Of a stretch of 64,000 nt of DNA, positions 46,136 through 58,585 are shown piece after piece (the first letter of the stretch is position 1; every line of letters starts with the position of its first letter). The DNA lies in the NCBI RefSeq assembly GCF_001638985.1, contig NW_017265148.1, forward strand, positions 389,367-453,366. The letters are read 5' to 3'. Origin of the DNA: Phycomyces blakesleeanus NRRL 1555(-) (lineage: Eukaryota; Mucoromycota; Mucoromycetes; Mucorales; Phycomycetaceae). The translations under genes and the position numbers were made by a program. The notes beneath the pieces are model-generated. The model saw only the letters and a list, made by a program, of their open reading frames with translations, ran no database searches and was not told where the DNA came from.

Positions 46136-48149
46136 ATGGGACTCTTAAAAGATGAACAATATGAAAAAGCTACCCGAGGCTTCGAGAGACGTCAAATGGA
46201 CGTATGTGAAGATATTAACCGCCTAAAGGTAGCTTGAATATGAATATGTGAATACCGTTAATAAACGACAGTGACCACCACAAGCAACTCTATTATTTCA
46301 TATTCCACAACCCCCAAAATAAAGGCAGATTTTTGCCCGACTTTGGACCCTTCGCTCGTTGAAGCCATCTGGGTAGACACGAATGACTATAGTCAAGCAG
46401 TTGATATTCTCTCTGAACTCTCGAAAGAATCTTCGGTCCAGTCTACTTTTGAAGCCCAGTCTAGCCCTAAACAACCCTATGCTCCATCTATCCAAAGCTC
46501 TAGACCTTGTCTCATTCGGCCCAAATCTCCAACGGAAAGTGATGATTCGGATGGTTTATCTGATGAGAATGAAGAATATGAATACTATGAGGATGAGGAA
46601 GACCAAGAAAAGAAAAAAACAGAACATAGTGAAGAGGAAGTCGGAGATGATTTTAGAGAACTGGAGAATAGCGTGGATTTCTTGCAAATGTGCTTTCCCG
46701 ATCATGAACGGTCTGATTTATTGGATGCGCTTCTTACTCACGACAACGATACCGAGAAGACGACTGATTTCTTACTCACAACTGAGTATCTCAAAGATTC
46801 AAGTAGTAACGATCCTATGTCTTCTGTATCGACACCAACAGAACATCCAAGAAAGAAGAAGAAGAAGAAGAAACCCAAGATTGTATGGGCTTCCGGTGGT
46901 CACCTTACTCCTAGTGTACACACGCGAGAATTAGACAACAATGGTATGGCTTGTGTTTCTGACAATCACTGGCATAAGTACGATGCCACTTTGGGGGCTC
47001 TCCAGCCTTTGTTTCCTCAGCTATCTCATCATGATTTGCTGATGGCAGCTCAGAAACGACCCAACGACTTGATAGCTATGATTAGATATCTGATGGATAG
47101 GCATCGTGATCTTGATCCCAGACGCTACTTGTCGTCTGATGAACTGCATGATCTTGAGCAGATCCAAAAAGCTCTTCTTGAAATTATGGGCAGCGGTAAT
47201 ATGAACGAACGCGAAATTCTGTCTATTGGGTTGGGTATTCTATCGAAAGATGAGAATAGTACATGCGAAGAGAAGATCCAAGAGGCGATTGAGTACTGTC
47301 TAACTAAAGAACAGCGTGAAGCCAAGCGATTAGATAATGAACGTCTAAAACTTGCTCGTCAGATGGAACATATGACAGTGGTATCGAATTCAGGATCTAA
47401 AAATCAAAAGGAACTCACAAAGGATCTTCCAGTGGTACCCGAATATCTATTACTAAACAACCGAGAATATATAGAGGATGATCCTGAAGAGTGTCGTACG
47501 ATGGCAATGGATCTTATTCTGCAGCGTAATGAATTATTTCGCAAGGCAGGTGCTGCGTATCAGCAAGCCAAAAACAAAAATACGGGTGAGGGAGGTATAG
47601 CCTTTTATTACTCGGATGAAGCGCGCCAGCTTGACTCTCGGGCAAAAAATTGGAATATGCGAGCGGCCCGATCACTTGTACGACACCAAAGGTAAAGACA
47701 AATAAATAAAGAAAGCCAAAGAAAAAAAAAAAAAAAGGGGGGGGGGGGGGGGGGAGGAAGTTGTAAGGAGTATTGGACTCAATAGTAAATAAAATAACAT
47801 TTATCAAAAAGGTTGGCGCATGAAGATGACCATCTCTTGGATCTGCATGGTCTGACAGTCGCTGAAGCGCAGGTTCTTATTCAAGAAGGTGTAACTCAAT
47901 GGTGGTCAAGAAGCAACATGCAGTCTGGTATGATTTCTAGGAATTGTTTGTATTATGTATTAATTTACGATTTTTGTTATAGGACGTCGTCAAATCAAAC
48001 CTCTAAAGATTGTTACGGGTGTTGGAAAGCATTCGTTAGATGGACAGTCCAAACTACTCCCAACTGCACTCAAATGGCTTAAGCGTGAGGGGTGGCAGGT
48101 GGTACAGTCTAGTCCGGGTTGCATTCTTGTGAAAGGATCTACTAAATAA
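46136..48149 (+). CDS. CUE2: Cue2-like protein: CUE domains, DUF1771 and SMR endonuclease domain
   Basis: Four exons (46136-46228, 46325-47691, 47812-47927, 47983-48149) encode 580 residues. Three CUE-like ubiquitin-binding modules can be seen: FCPTLDPSLVEAIWVDTNDY (about 33-66), DFLQMCFPDHERSDLLDALL, and LQPLFPQLSHHDLLMAAQKR. DUF1771 follows (RNELFRKAGAAYQQAKNKNT, then ARQLDSRAKNWNMRAA). The SMR domain has the catalytic DLHG (about 497-500) and VTGVGKHSLDGQSKLLPTAL. This order is that of yeast Cue2, C. elegans NONU-1 and human N4BP2, which cleave mRNA at collided ribosomes in no-go decay. The acceptor ATAAAG at 46324 was chosen because it is in phase and gives RLK-ADFCPTLD. The divergent neighbour is a ribosomal protein gene. 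Confidence 0.85.
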
Positions 48150-48682
48150 GGAACCTTGACCTGTGTGTGGGTTGGTTGGTTGATTATACAAATGAAAAAA
48201 AAGAGGAATAACAAGCACACACACACATTATATATATATACATGTATGTATATAATAGGTCTTTCTTTTATGTTTTTTGTGATTTTTGTTAAGAACAAAA
48301 AAATATTTTTGGATATTAAGTGTAACGATATTATATGTATGAATATATGATATATTAATTGGCTATAAAAGAGGTTGATATATGGATTAATAAAACATCA
48401 AAATAAAGAGGTAAATAAGTAAAGAAACAAAGATATATGGAAAGAGGGTTGATTTAAATAAATATGTGTGTGTATTAAAAGGAGACTTCGTCATTCTATA
48501 GAAGCAGAAAATATCGAAAGACGATCTTCTCCACCAATACCCAATTCGTCTTTTTTTTTCTTTTTATATATATTATTTATATTTTTCCTTTATTGTTTCT
48601 GCAACGTCTTTATTGAAATATACCCGTTTGGTCCTGTTGCTGCTACCATTTATCTCTTTCTCTTTCTCACTTTCTCAAACGC

Positions 48683-49893
48683 ATGGCAGTTCACCTTACA
48701 GAGTCATGCGAATTTGCCGTCCTGGTTGCGATTGAAGATGGTAAGCTCATCAAACACACCATCCCAAACTCATCTTGCCCAAAGGAAGAGGATTTATATC
48801 AGACCTTGACCGAGACCTACTGATCTACAGTCGCATCCGTTTACCATTACCACCCTCAATCGATGATCTTCTTCTTGCCGACAATCTCATCGCCGCTCGT
48901 CCAGTTCCTTGCACGGCCGAACCGAGTTGGCGAACAACATTTGTGTATTTTGTGTCGCTTAAGATGCTCCGGCGCCTCCGTGAGCGGTGCACACCCGTCG
49001 TTCTCGAGCTCTCATATTACTCGGAAGATAGCACCAAGATCCCCATTGGAAATATACAAATTACTATGGACACTGCTAGGCTAGTGGTTATGCGTAATGG
49101 CCGGCGTGAGCCAGCCCAGGTTCATGACTATGTAGTTGACAAAGGGAATTGGCACACCGTCGGGAAAGAACGAGCACAGATCAAGGCCGGGTTGTTCATC
49201 GTAGATATCCCGAGCACATCCGACGTTGACCACTTCAAAGGAATGAATAATTTCAAACCGTCGTGGACGTCACGACGGCCGGTAGCCCCTAACCCACTTG
49301 GATTTGAGCTCTGTTCAGTCAGTGATCATTTGTCAATGCCATCTATGAGTGGGAGTGAGGATAAACCTGCGCTGGTGCAGCATATTGGACATGGTACAGG
49401 CCACTATACACTGGAATGCCGTATACTACAGGCCCGGCATCTAGCTAGTGTTCTTCAAGCAAAGGGCCAGATCCGTCGCCTGAGTTTTCATTTCTCATTT
49501 GGGGGTCGAAGGGTAGTACAAACAATCGAACAGTCAGGGCATGATAATTGGCCCGTCAAGAATCACGACACAAGTTGGCTTTTGAGTGGATCATTGGAGG
49601 ATATTCTTGTATGGCTCGAATGCACTGTTAAAGTATACCTTGTAGCCGAGTACAATGATGGACGGACTGTGTCACATGCGCGTGCCAAGGTGTGTTTAGG
49701 GAAACGTCAAGAACGCGTTGTTGAGCAGTCGTTCTTGATCTATGACAGACTTCATCCGCATGAAATTTGTATTTCACCTTCAAAACAGCTAGCACAAATT
49801 GTTGTTCGTTCAGGTCTTACACAAGGCTGGGATGAATCCTTTCATGGGAGCGACGACACACTTGTACATCAGATCACCCCTTTTAAAAAATAA
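48683..49893 (+). CDS. CEP120-like C2-domain protein
   Basis: Two exons (48683-48740, 48785-49893) encode 388 residues. The intron is only 44 nt (GTAAGC ... CCCAAAG). The N-terminal half reads EFAVLVAIEDGRGF, SWRTTFVYFVSLKMLRRLRE, PVVLELSYYSEDSTKIPIGN and IQITMDTARLV, then WHTV and QIKAGLFIVDIP. It follows the first C2 domain of centrosomal protein CEP120 closely in motif order. A second C2-like segment (DUF3668 type) starts at YTLECRILQARHLASVLQ and contains FHFSFGGRRVVQTIEQSG. There is no coiled-coil C-terminus, so the protein is much shorter than animal CEP120 (about 980 residues). In animals CEP120 drives centriole elongation; a fungus without centrioles must use it otherwise, or the match is to a broader C2 family. 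Confidence 0.6.
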
Positions 49894-49956
49894 CCATTAT
49901 TGTATTATACCTTCTCTACAGCATTCCACCATATATACACTCGCAAACACACCTAC

Positions 49957-50006
<50 letters not shown>

Positions 50007-51062
50007 TTTTTTTGGCGCACCGTCTCTTTTTATTTTCTTTACATACGATGATGATAATAATAATAGTAATAGTAATAGTAATCTCCCACATACACATACA
50101 GACGCATTTATGCACCCATTGATCTAGGCCTTGCAGATGTTGCCACTTTGATCACGTCAAATGCATTCAATGTAAACATTTAATTTTACTATCTAATAAT
50201 CATAATCATAATCATAATCCCGGACTAGGCTCCACACAGTATAGGGATAAAGGCAAGATATATTGATTGACCAAGAAATAAAGGTAAAAGAACCCGAGAT
50301 TTAACAATAATCATAATAAAAACTAGTAAAAAAAAAACAACAATTTTAAATTTCCTTTTTGACGGTCAAATAAACATGGTATACTCTGTATGTTTAATTT
50401 AACAGTGGAAATGATGGCATATTCTTTTGGGACAGTATTGTAGAAATCAAATTGATAATCAGATTCTAGCTGAAATGTTCCGTAACCCCACGGTTATCTA
50501 CGCCGATTTAATATCTTTTCTAATAAACGTATTTCTTAGAGCAATAAATCTTGTATTCATTAAAGTCTTTTGGGCTGGACTTATTATCATTTAAGGAATC
50601 GATCGTCTCCAACCTGATTTCTGATAAACATTTTGTAATCGGATATTTTTTTTATTGTTCTGTTTACAAATTCTATGATCTGGTATTGACTGAAATTATT
50701 ATTGTAATTTATAAAATAAAACAAGGAAAATCATAACAAGACCGGAAATTTGTGTCTTGAACATCTTGAGATTGAGTAAACTTATGTACACCCAGTATAT
50801 TTTATCCTCTGCCATACATATTATGTGTAGAGTCAATATGTACAAATCCCTGTATTCTATACAAAGTATTTATCTCAGGAAAAATGCATATGTATTAGAC
50901 CAGCGCAAAAGAATAACGATAAATATCAATGCAGGTATCAAAATTATTATCATAACCTTCCCCTTCTTTATATTTCCCTTTTATGATAAAATATTGATAT
51001 GGGTCATTGGCTGTTATTTTATTTACAAGAACACAATAGAACATCAATTCCAATGTTTATGT

Positions 51063-51096
<34 letters not shown>

Positions 51097-52739
51097 AGTA
51101 TTTTTGTATAAATAATACAATAGTAGCAGTTAACAAAGAGGAGATTTCTTGATATTAATCCCTCAACAAAAATTCAATTGCTAATTTAAAATGGTATACC
51201 GTGCGCATGATTTTTATTTTTATTTTATTATTTATCATTAAGGTAGCTGATAATTCGAGGTCAAGAAAGGTATAGGTCCTGTAACTATAAGGCTTGTTAA
51301 ATGGCAATGACGATGAATATAAAAACAAACAGCGTGACATCACTCAGCTATTCCGTTGAGGCCAAAACTAACCTATGCCAAACCAAACAACATAATTAAT
51401 TGTAAATCATTTACAATCGATTAAAATTAAAATAAGGTTTTTTAAAGTTTATTTTTTCTGAAGGTAGAAAAAAATGTGTTTACTGCCATAGAAACACTTT
51501 CAGAATAAGAGAAAATAACTGGCGTATTGATAAGAACCGTATTAATGGTGTCAGTACCATACATTATGAAACAAAGTATATAATAGTTAAATAGCCCATT
51601 AGATTTATGATTTGTAAGAGAAATATGCTGTTTTAGACCCAAGATTTTACTAGTATTTAGCATCATCATTATTTTTGTTGTTGTTGCTGCTAATAAAATC
51701 TCATACTGTATTATGCTGTCATATTAGTTAAAGGTATGCTCTTTTTACAAGATACTATCAAAAAGGTATATATTGTCATGGTGAAAAAAGTGACATCCAG
51801 GGAGAGGTACCTCTTATAATTCAATTCCAGTACTTTTTTTTTGTACTGTCAACTCTAGTACTATGACATCATGCCAGAACGGAAAAACTTCGCCTGAGCT
51901 TGTATTTGGACTTGTGTTTGAGTACAGTTTTTTTACATTTTAAATTCAGAAAATGTTATTTTTTTTGAAGATAAAATAAAATAGATATTCACCTATAGTT
52001 GCAGCCGACCAGCCTTATTTTTCATTTATAGATAGAGTCAATGTTCCATAAAAGGGCAGAACATTAAAATCCAATACTAACACCAGCGACAGGTTTGCAA
52101 TAAACTGTCACGCATTACAATAAGCAGTAAAGAAAGAAATTTATGGTCGACCGAATTTTTGTCAATCAACTGCAATTATTAGATGAACGCTTGTTATATT
52201 ATTTCTGCTATATTCCCAATATATTATTTTTATGTTCCTTATACAGTTTTGGTCCCACTTTCCCTGAGCCGTCCCCCGTCTCGTTATTTACATATTTAGT
52301 AACTATTTTATTAGAATCCCGAATGTACTATCCAAATTCAATTTTTTTAATGTCTGATATTCATTTTCATTTTATTCAAAAAAGGTGAGCAGATTGTCTG
52401 AACTTTAATTTTGATTTGCCCAAAAAAAAACTAGCATTGTCTGAGTGTGAAATCTAAAGCTTGTAATACGGAAAGACTGAATCGAATGACTGGTATGAGC
52501 TTGATTGAGATATGGCCTATTGTATATAAATTGTTTGATTTTATTTTTTATTTTTACTATTTTATATTTTATATTTTATATCTGACATTCCATATGTTTA
52601 TTTTTGTGTGACATCTTTTTCGGTATTTAATATCCAAAACCAGTGCATGTTTCTTATTTTTATTTTTATTCTTATTTGCTTTATTCTTATTTTATTACTA
52701 TCCTTTAACCTGTAGATCTCTATCGATTAATTCGTTTCT
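49894..52739. other. Long intergenic stretch (2.8 kb)
   Basis: It starts with a (CA)n microsatellite (49965-50005) in the 3' flank of the CEP120-like gene. The rest is AT-rich with small TA and GT repeats (51067-51100). Frames such as 50757-51152 and 52143-52388 are biased toward Ile, Tyr, Phe and Leu and lack domains. Nothing coding is supported. Confidence 0.5.
52230..52460 (+). repeat. Dispersed repeat shared with 34345-34495
   Basis: Imperfect similarity (TTCAAAAAAGGTGAGCAGA, then GCCCAAAAAAAAACTAGCAT) marks a second copy of the non-coding repeat found upstream of the G3BP-like gene. Here again it precedes a gene by about 300 bases. Confidence 0.4.
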
Positions 52740-55436
52740 ATGGGCAACAGTGACGGCGACGACGAGTCTCGATTGCCAAAACAAACAGCTTCATCTTGGC
52801 CATCTTTACCTCGGCTACAGCTGACAACCTCGAACGAAAATCACGAACCTCAACAGATCAATCCACCTTCTCCTAAAACAAATACTGGTAATCTATCTCG
52901 AACACCTCCTGCGCGACTTTCAGAAATAACCACCCATCACGCAAGAATGACAATTGGAGATAGCTCAGATGAAGACACAGAAGACGAAGCAGAATATGAC
53001 GATCTAAAAGAGCCAATCGATATCAAAGAAGATGAGTCCCCTAAAGGCGAGTTGTCTCCTGAAACCCGTGGGTCGACAGATACGCTGGTCGAGGCTGCAC
53101 TAGATCACGACGAGGCGAGAGATAGACATGTTAGGTTTCCAGATCATGTAGCCGAATCGGCCGCGCTTGTACAGCGTATCTTGAGCGCCCGACGAGGGAA
53201 CACCGAAGACGAACCTGTGTCGCCATGCCCTACCAACACTAATTCGACAAAAGTCAATATTCAACCCACAGGTGGAAGTGTGTTAGCTAGTCTGATGAAG
53301 CTAGAATCTCAAAGGCATCAGCGCCGCCCTGTTCCCAAACGAAATAAATCGCTCAAACCTAAGCTCCCAAAAAAGGTAAATAATAAAGCAGTGTTGATGT
53401 GAATAACCTCAACATTTAGTTATTTATTCTTCTCTTTTGCTTTTTATATAACTGCAAATTTTTACTCTTTCAAAATAAACATTATAAATATTTTAGCTTC
53501 GTAAAAAGGAAACTCAGCGTGCCTCATCTGTGTACGAGTTCTCGACCGATGAATCGCCTGGAACGCCAACCCGTCCTAAACTTGTCAATCGTCCCAAGAG
53601 TTGGCTGACTACAGTAGCCTCCACAAGTCATCTGGTTCCTAGTCTGGAGAAGCGTAAACGTGCCTCTGTTCAATCAATGTCACGCAGAACTTCAATCGAT
53701 AGTATGTTCACAACTGCATCTCAGTTTGAACCTATCACACTCGAAGATCGAATCAGAATTACTTTTGAGATTGCCAATATTTTGCAGAAACAAGAATTTC
53801 TGCGTAAATTAGCCAAATCTTTGATGATGTATGGGTGCCCAGCTCATCGATTAGAGTACATTATGCGTCAGGTATCAACTACCCTAGGTGTTGAGGCCGA
53901 GTATGTCTATATACCCAATGTGATGTTTGTCACATTTTTTGATCAGTCAACCCACACCACCGAGACACATTTTATTCGACAATCCCAAGTGTTTGATATG
54001 CACAAACTAGGCGAAGTCTATCGATTGGAAAAACTACTTTCTCATGGCGAAGTCTCAGTAGATGAAGCCTTGGAATTTATTGACCAAGTTACCAACCAGC
54101 CACTATTTTATCCTGTCTGGCTGAATCCGTTTGTCTATGCACTTGCCAGCTTCTGTGGTGCAATTATGTTTTATGGAGGTAGATGGAAAGAAGCGGGCTT
54201 GTCGGCTGCCCTAGCAAGTAAGTAAAAATCAAGTTGATTGGCAGACAAACAATAATACTAATTTTGCTGTTTTCTGTTGCTGATTTTGTTGTGTAAAGTG
54301 TTCTTTGCTATCTACGAACTCTATTCAGGAAGATTTATGAGCTTCCAGCCAATCTGGGAAATCACCGTGTGTATATTTATTGGTTTCGTTTCCAGATGTA
54401 AGCACATACTCTATTTTTACAATATTTATAAAACTGACAATCTTATGCTTTTTAGCTGTTTGGAAATTCGATTTTTGCTTTACACCTGTGGCTTTTTCCT
54501 CCTTTATTATCATTCTTCCTGGATATTCGATGGCTGTAGCTATTATCGAGCTGGTTTCACGACAGCTAGTGAGCGGTGTAGTGAGGATGGTGTATGCAAT
54601 CCTGTATTCTTTTCTTTTAGGATATGGTGTTGAGATGGGATCTCAGCTGTACGGAACAATTGAGCCTGAATCCATCAGTGCACAGGGGCAATCTTCCGAG
54701 TGCCAGCATGCCCTATCTGCCGGTACTTGCATTACAGTCGAGAATCAATGGTTTTACTTCTTGACAGTTCCATTATTTGCCCTTGCTTACTGTATCTATC
54801 TCCGCGCACGGCCTTCACGCTGGCCGACAATGGTATTTGTTTCGGTGTGCGGGTTTGTGGTTAATTGGGCACTCTCTTGCCATGCCAACGCCCCACAGCA
54901 AGTTTTGCAAGTTGTTCCGTCCTTTGCAGTTGGCTTGATTGGAAATCTCCTGACAAAGTTCACAGGGAAAATGTCGTTTGATGCTGTCCTATTGGCCGTA
55001 AGTAAACCCACCTTGCCAAATATACACACGGGTTAATTCGATGGACTAGAAAACATAATACTAATTTGAAACATATATCTCGGCAACCTAGATTTTTTAT
55101 TTGGTACCTGGAAGCTTAGGTGAGATGATAAATAAAGTATAATCTGGAAATTTTGAGACTAATACACTTCTTATTAAAGGTCTCAAGGCTGCTCTTGGCT
55201 TGTTTGGAACGAGTGCAAGCAACGAATATTCTAATCAAGGTGCCGGATTCGCACTCAGTATGATTGAATCGGCTATCGGTAAATCATCAAACTCCTCTCT
55301 TCTACTTCCACAATCACTGTTGATCTAACTCTTATTGTATCTTTCTTTGTATATAGGCATCACAGTCGGACTCTTTGTGGCCACTTTGGTTGTCTATCCA
55401 AGAGGATCCACACACACACCTCTCATGAACTTCTAA
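52740..55436 (+). CDS. PRM10: ThrE/Prm10-type membrane protein (DUF1212 exporter family)
   Basis: Seven exons (52740-53375, 53497-54217, 54299-54397, 54456-54997, 55092-55119, 55180-55278, 55357-55436) join in frame to 734 residues. The first 300 residues are Ser/Pro/acid-rich and cytoplasmic in character. The conserved ThrE cytosolic domain follows (FLRKLAKSLMMYGCPAHRLE, YIMRQVSTTLGVEAEYVYIP, THTTETHFIRQSQVFDMHKL, VDEALEFIDQVTNQ). The membrane half has about ten hydrophobic segments (for example WLNPFVYALASFCGAIMFYG, FTPVAFSSFIIILPGYSMAV) and PGYSMAVAIIELVSRQLVSG. It ends GLFGTSASNEYSNQGAGFAL and a last helix. Bacterial ThrE exports threonine; yeast Prm10 is a pheromone-regulated member of unknown function. 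Exon 5 is only 28 nt. Confidence 0.9.
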
Positions 55437-56177
55437 GAAAACAGGCCAATTCATGAAAACACTCGCGTATCTTCCAATCTGCATAATCTCAATTTTGCCT
55501 TTTATTATTTTGTACGGCAAATGATATTTAGAGAGCGAGAGAGAATATCATCACGAAAATTCCCTTGTAAATAATCCCATTTTTATTTTATTTTATTTTA
55601 TTTTATTTTATTTTTTGCTTGTAATCGACTAGGTCCTTTGAGGCTTAGATATTCCCAATTTTTTATATTATAATTGTTACAACTACCATACATTACTATT
55701 ATTGATAATATTACTATTCCATATTTACATAATCACAAAATTTGTTTTGAGGTTACGGGGACTATTTGATACATATAGTTTTTGAGCACTTGGTCATATT
55801 ATTTACCACACTTGTGATCCCATCTTTCTGCACTCTTAATGTGTATCAATGTCAGCTAAGCTTTACTTGCTCCAAAGATAAATGTGAATAAGAATATTGT
55901 AATAACCATGGCCTTAAATGGAAGCTTTGTTACCTATCTTGCTAAAGAAGAAGAGGAAAACACTGCAATCTCCCTGGGGTTAGACTAGACTACATGAGCA
56001 GTCATCTAGGGTTATCTGGATAAAGCTCTATGCCAAGAGAAACTTTAAGTTCCATATATATATATATATTGAAGAATAAGCATAAAATCCAAAAACTCTT
56101 CAATTTTGGACTTTCGAACATTTTGTTCACTTTAAAAAAGAAAGATTTTATTTTAAAATCTTGATTTCGATTTCGAT
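55437..56177. other. Intergenic
   Basis: This is the 3' flank of the ThrE-like gene, with TTTTA tandem units at 55580-55612. No gene was recognised. Confidence 0.45.
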
Positions 56178-57141
56178 TTATATACGAAACATTAGTAAAA
56201 TAAAGTAAAGCATGCATAATACATAATGCATAGTAAACGTAGCACATACTCCCTCTTGGTTCTGTTTTGTGCCAATTATTGGTCGACTGTTCAAGGTACA
56301 AAAGAAAACATAAATGAAAAATAATACAATACATAGATGTGGCCATAATTGGAATACATGGGTTAAATAAACTATTTCAGGTGGGTGTTGGTGATATGCC
56401 TTTGGACACACATGACAAAGAGATCTGCTTGGATTATTCGAGTGTCTTTCCAGGTGTCTTTCAAAGTTATATCTGGAGTTGGACAGATATGAACACTCGG
56501 TAAATGAATATTTTGAGACTGTCGGGTCCATAAGGCTGGCTTCTAGTGCTGATGCACCATTTGGCTTATAGTGTTTAATAACAAGCTTAGCTGGACTATT
56601 TTGTGTCTGTGACCGAATTTTTTTTTGCTGTACATCTTTAAAAGTGATATGATTATTAAATGAATAACCACATATTATATAGCACATGATCATTTACCAT
56701 TCTTATGATCATATTGAGAAGACCCTGGTGAAGCAAAATCTTTAGGTGGCAATTTTGGAGAATCTAAAGACAAATGAGCCGCTATAGTGATCATAGTTAG
56801 CATAAATATACTACTTGAGAAGATTTTAAACTCACAACATCTTTGAATTAATGTACAATGAAGAGAAGTTACCTTTTATACCAATATTCTACTGATCATC
56901 TGTAAGGGAATATGTATTACACTGGCTTGTGACAAAATTATACTCTTGAAAAAAAGTCTATATGAAAGTTTAGTGGGGTTTTCTTAAGAGAAGATCCATT
57001 TAAGAGAAAATTACCTGCCGCAGATAATTCATTTTCTATACTGATAGAATCCTAAATTTGGTAGATATTTTAAGCGAATTAGCCATATTCACTACATGTT
57101 CTCGTTTTACCTGCAATCCAGAAACCTGGTTTCGGCGACAT
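56178..57141 (-). pseudogene. Zinc-finger-like gene, probably decayed
   Basis: On the minus strand the exon-like blocks 57015-57051, 56698-56763 and 56635 downward join in phase: DSISIENELSA, then DSPKLPPKDFASPGSSQYDH, then DVQQKKIRSQTQNSPAKLVI. The last block contains YSFTECSYLSNSRYNFERHL, ERHSNNPSRSLCHVCPKAYH. This resembles two C2H2 fingers, but the first Cys of finger 1 is replaced by Phe (FTEC) and finger 2 has no His pair after CHVCPKAYH. A candidate first exon (57111-57141, MSPKPGFWIA) does not keep phase with the next block. The frame then runs into hydrophobic low-complexity sequence. It could be a pseudogene, or a gene whose other exons I could not place. Confidence 0.4.
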
Positions 57142-57594
57142 ATTAGAGAGGTCTGAGCACCGTCAAATTGTGAATGAAGAGTAACCGAATCCAATGGCAT
57201 TTCGAGAGACTGATAAGTGGCTTGGATAAGCTACCAATAGAGGAAGAGAACGAGGAGCTCTTCAATCTTAGATGTCATCTTACTTTTATATATGACTGCT
57301 TGTATTTCATATATAACAAAGGACACCAATGCCAAAGAAGTAGGGGACCCCTTTAAAGACGCAGTAGTACAAAAAATCTGGGATCCATTTTATTTCCTTG
57401 ACCTTTTACTGATTGGCTATTCAAAACAGACAAAAAAATGCTGTCTTTTTAATACTCCGTTGCGACAATAGGGTGTTTCAGCAGTTTTAGATGTTTGATT
57501 GTTCTGATTTCGTGAATTAAATTATAAGCCAATAATAATTCACTTATAAAAAATCAACTGAGTGCCCTAAGTATTACATAATTTTTTTTTTCTT
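57142..57594. other. Intergenic with a 60-codon plus frame
   Basis: A short plus frame (57174-57356, containing WHFERLISGLDKLPIEEENE) has protein-like composition but no recognised family or partner exon. It starts 33 bases from the 5' end of the minus-strand zinc-finger remnant, so it could be a divergent exon or a decayed fragment. Confidence 0.25.
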
Positions 57595-57853
57595 ATGCCA
57601 TTCACCAGCGTACGAGGGAATTGAGCCACGTCATATACGATTCCGATTGTTATTCAGCATCTGTCTTTTAAATATTTACTAAAATACCCTGCCAATCTTT
57701 ATTTTTTTGTTAATTATTTGTTTCATTTTGGTTATATAAAATGAGCTTTTTAAAGTATGGTCGTTTAGTATATTCCTTTTTGTAACTAGAGTCCTTATTT
57801 TAGAAATTTTGTCAATTCCCTCGACAATTCCCTCGTACACTGGTGAATGGCAT
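57595..57853. mobile_element. Family A MITE, short form
   Basis: The copy is 259 bases with complete inverted ends (ATGCCATTCACCAGCGTACG; CGTACACTGGTGAATGGCAT). The inside is the same orientation and content as 33561-33826. TTA flanks both ends just outside TGCC/GGCA, a possible 3-bp duplication in this copy. Confidence 0.85.
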
Positions 57854-58023
57854 TATTTGTAAAAATTTATGTTAACAAGGTCATTATGGTTGTTTTTTCT
57901 CTCTCATCACAACCATCGTCTCCCTATTCTAAGTCGATGAATAATTTAAACACAGATTTAAGAATTTTGCTACTTTTGGTATACAGTATTTAAAGCCAGA
58001 TAGCAAGCTCTCTAATTCCATCA

Positions 58024-58053
58024 ACAATTCCCTCGTATGCTGGTGAATGGCAT
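58024..58053. mobile_element. Family A MITE terminal remnant
   Basis: A 30-base piece (ACAATTCCCTCGTATGCTGG then TGAATGGCAT) is identical in layout to the right end of the full copy 170 bases upstream. It marks a second, truncated insertion. Confidence 0.7.
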
Positions 58054-58585
58054 TAAATTTCTTTTTGGTTTCTGAAAACAATATTCATCAAATTCTATAA
58101 GCACAAACAAACTAACACAAATACATAAAATTATTATTTTAAGATTTTGAGATACAGTGCCAAACATGTAGAACAAGCAAAGCAAGTATAGCTCTGATTG
58201 CTGTAATCTTGAATGTTTAGATGGATTGGTTTATAGAATTAAGAATTACATGTTTATTTATCTTAATTATGGGTTCCAGATTATAAAAGCTCATGACAGC
58301 AATACTCTACTTAACGATAGATTGAGTCATCATTATCGCACATTTTTCTTAAAAGTAGATGTGGTTTTTGATACATCGTTTGTATAAATTTGTATATTAA
58401 TCCTTTTCATGACGTCATCAATGTTCCAGTGTTTGCTGGTCTGTGTGTATATATATATCTATATATCGCAGAAGAACTTATCCAAAGAGAAAGTGTTTTT
58501 TTCTTGTTTCCTTTTTTTTTCTATTAGAAAAAAGGACATAAAAGAATACCAATTTCAAGACTTTTTTTTTCTTTTTTCTTTACAA

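Noticed and set aside
46271..46324. In-frame extension VTTTSNSIISYSTT before the Cue2-like second exon
   Set aside because: An acceptor at 46271 would be out of phase with exon 1, and the stretch has no similarity to the CUE region. The acceptor at 46324 is in phase.
50757..51152. 131-codon frame in the 2.8-kb intergenic region
   Set aside because: The composition is dominated by Ile, Tyr, Phe and Lys from AT-rich and TA-repeat DNA. It has no domain and no splice or promoter support.
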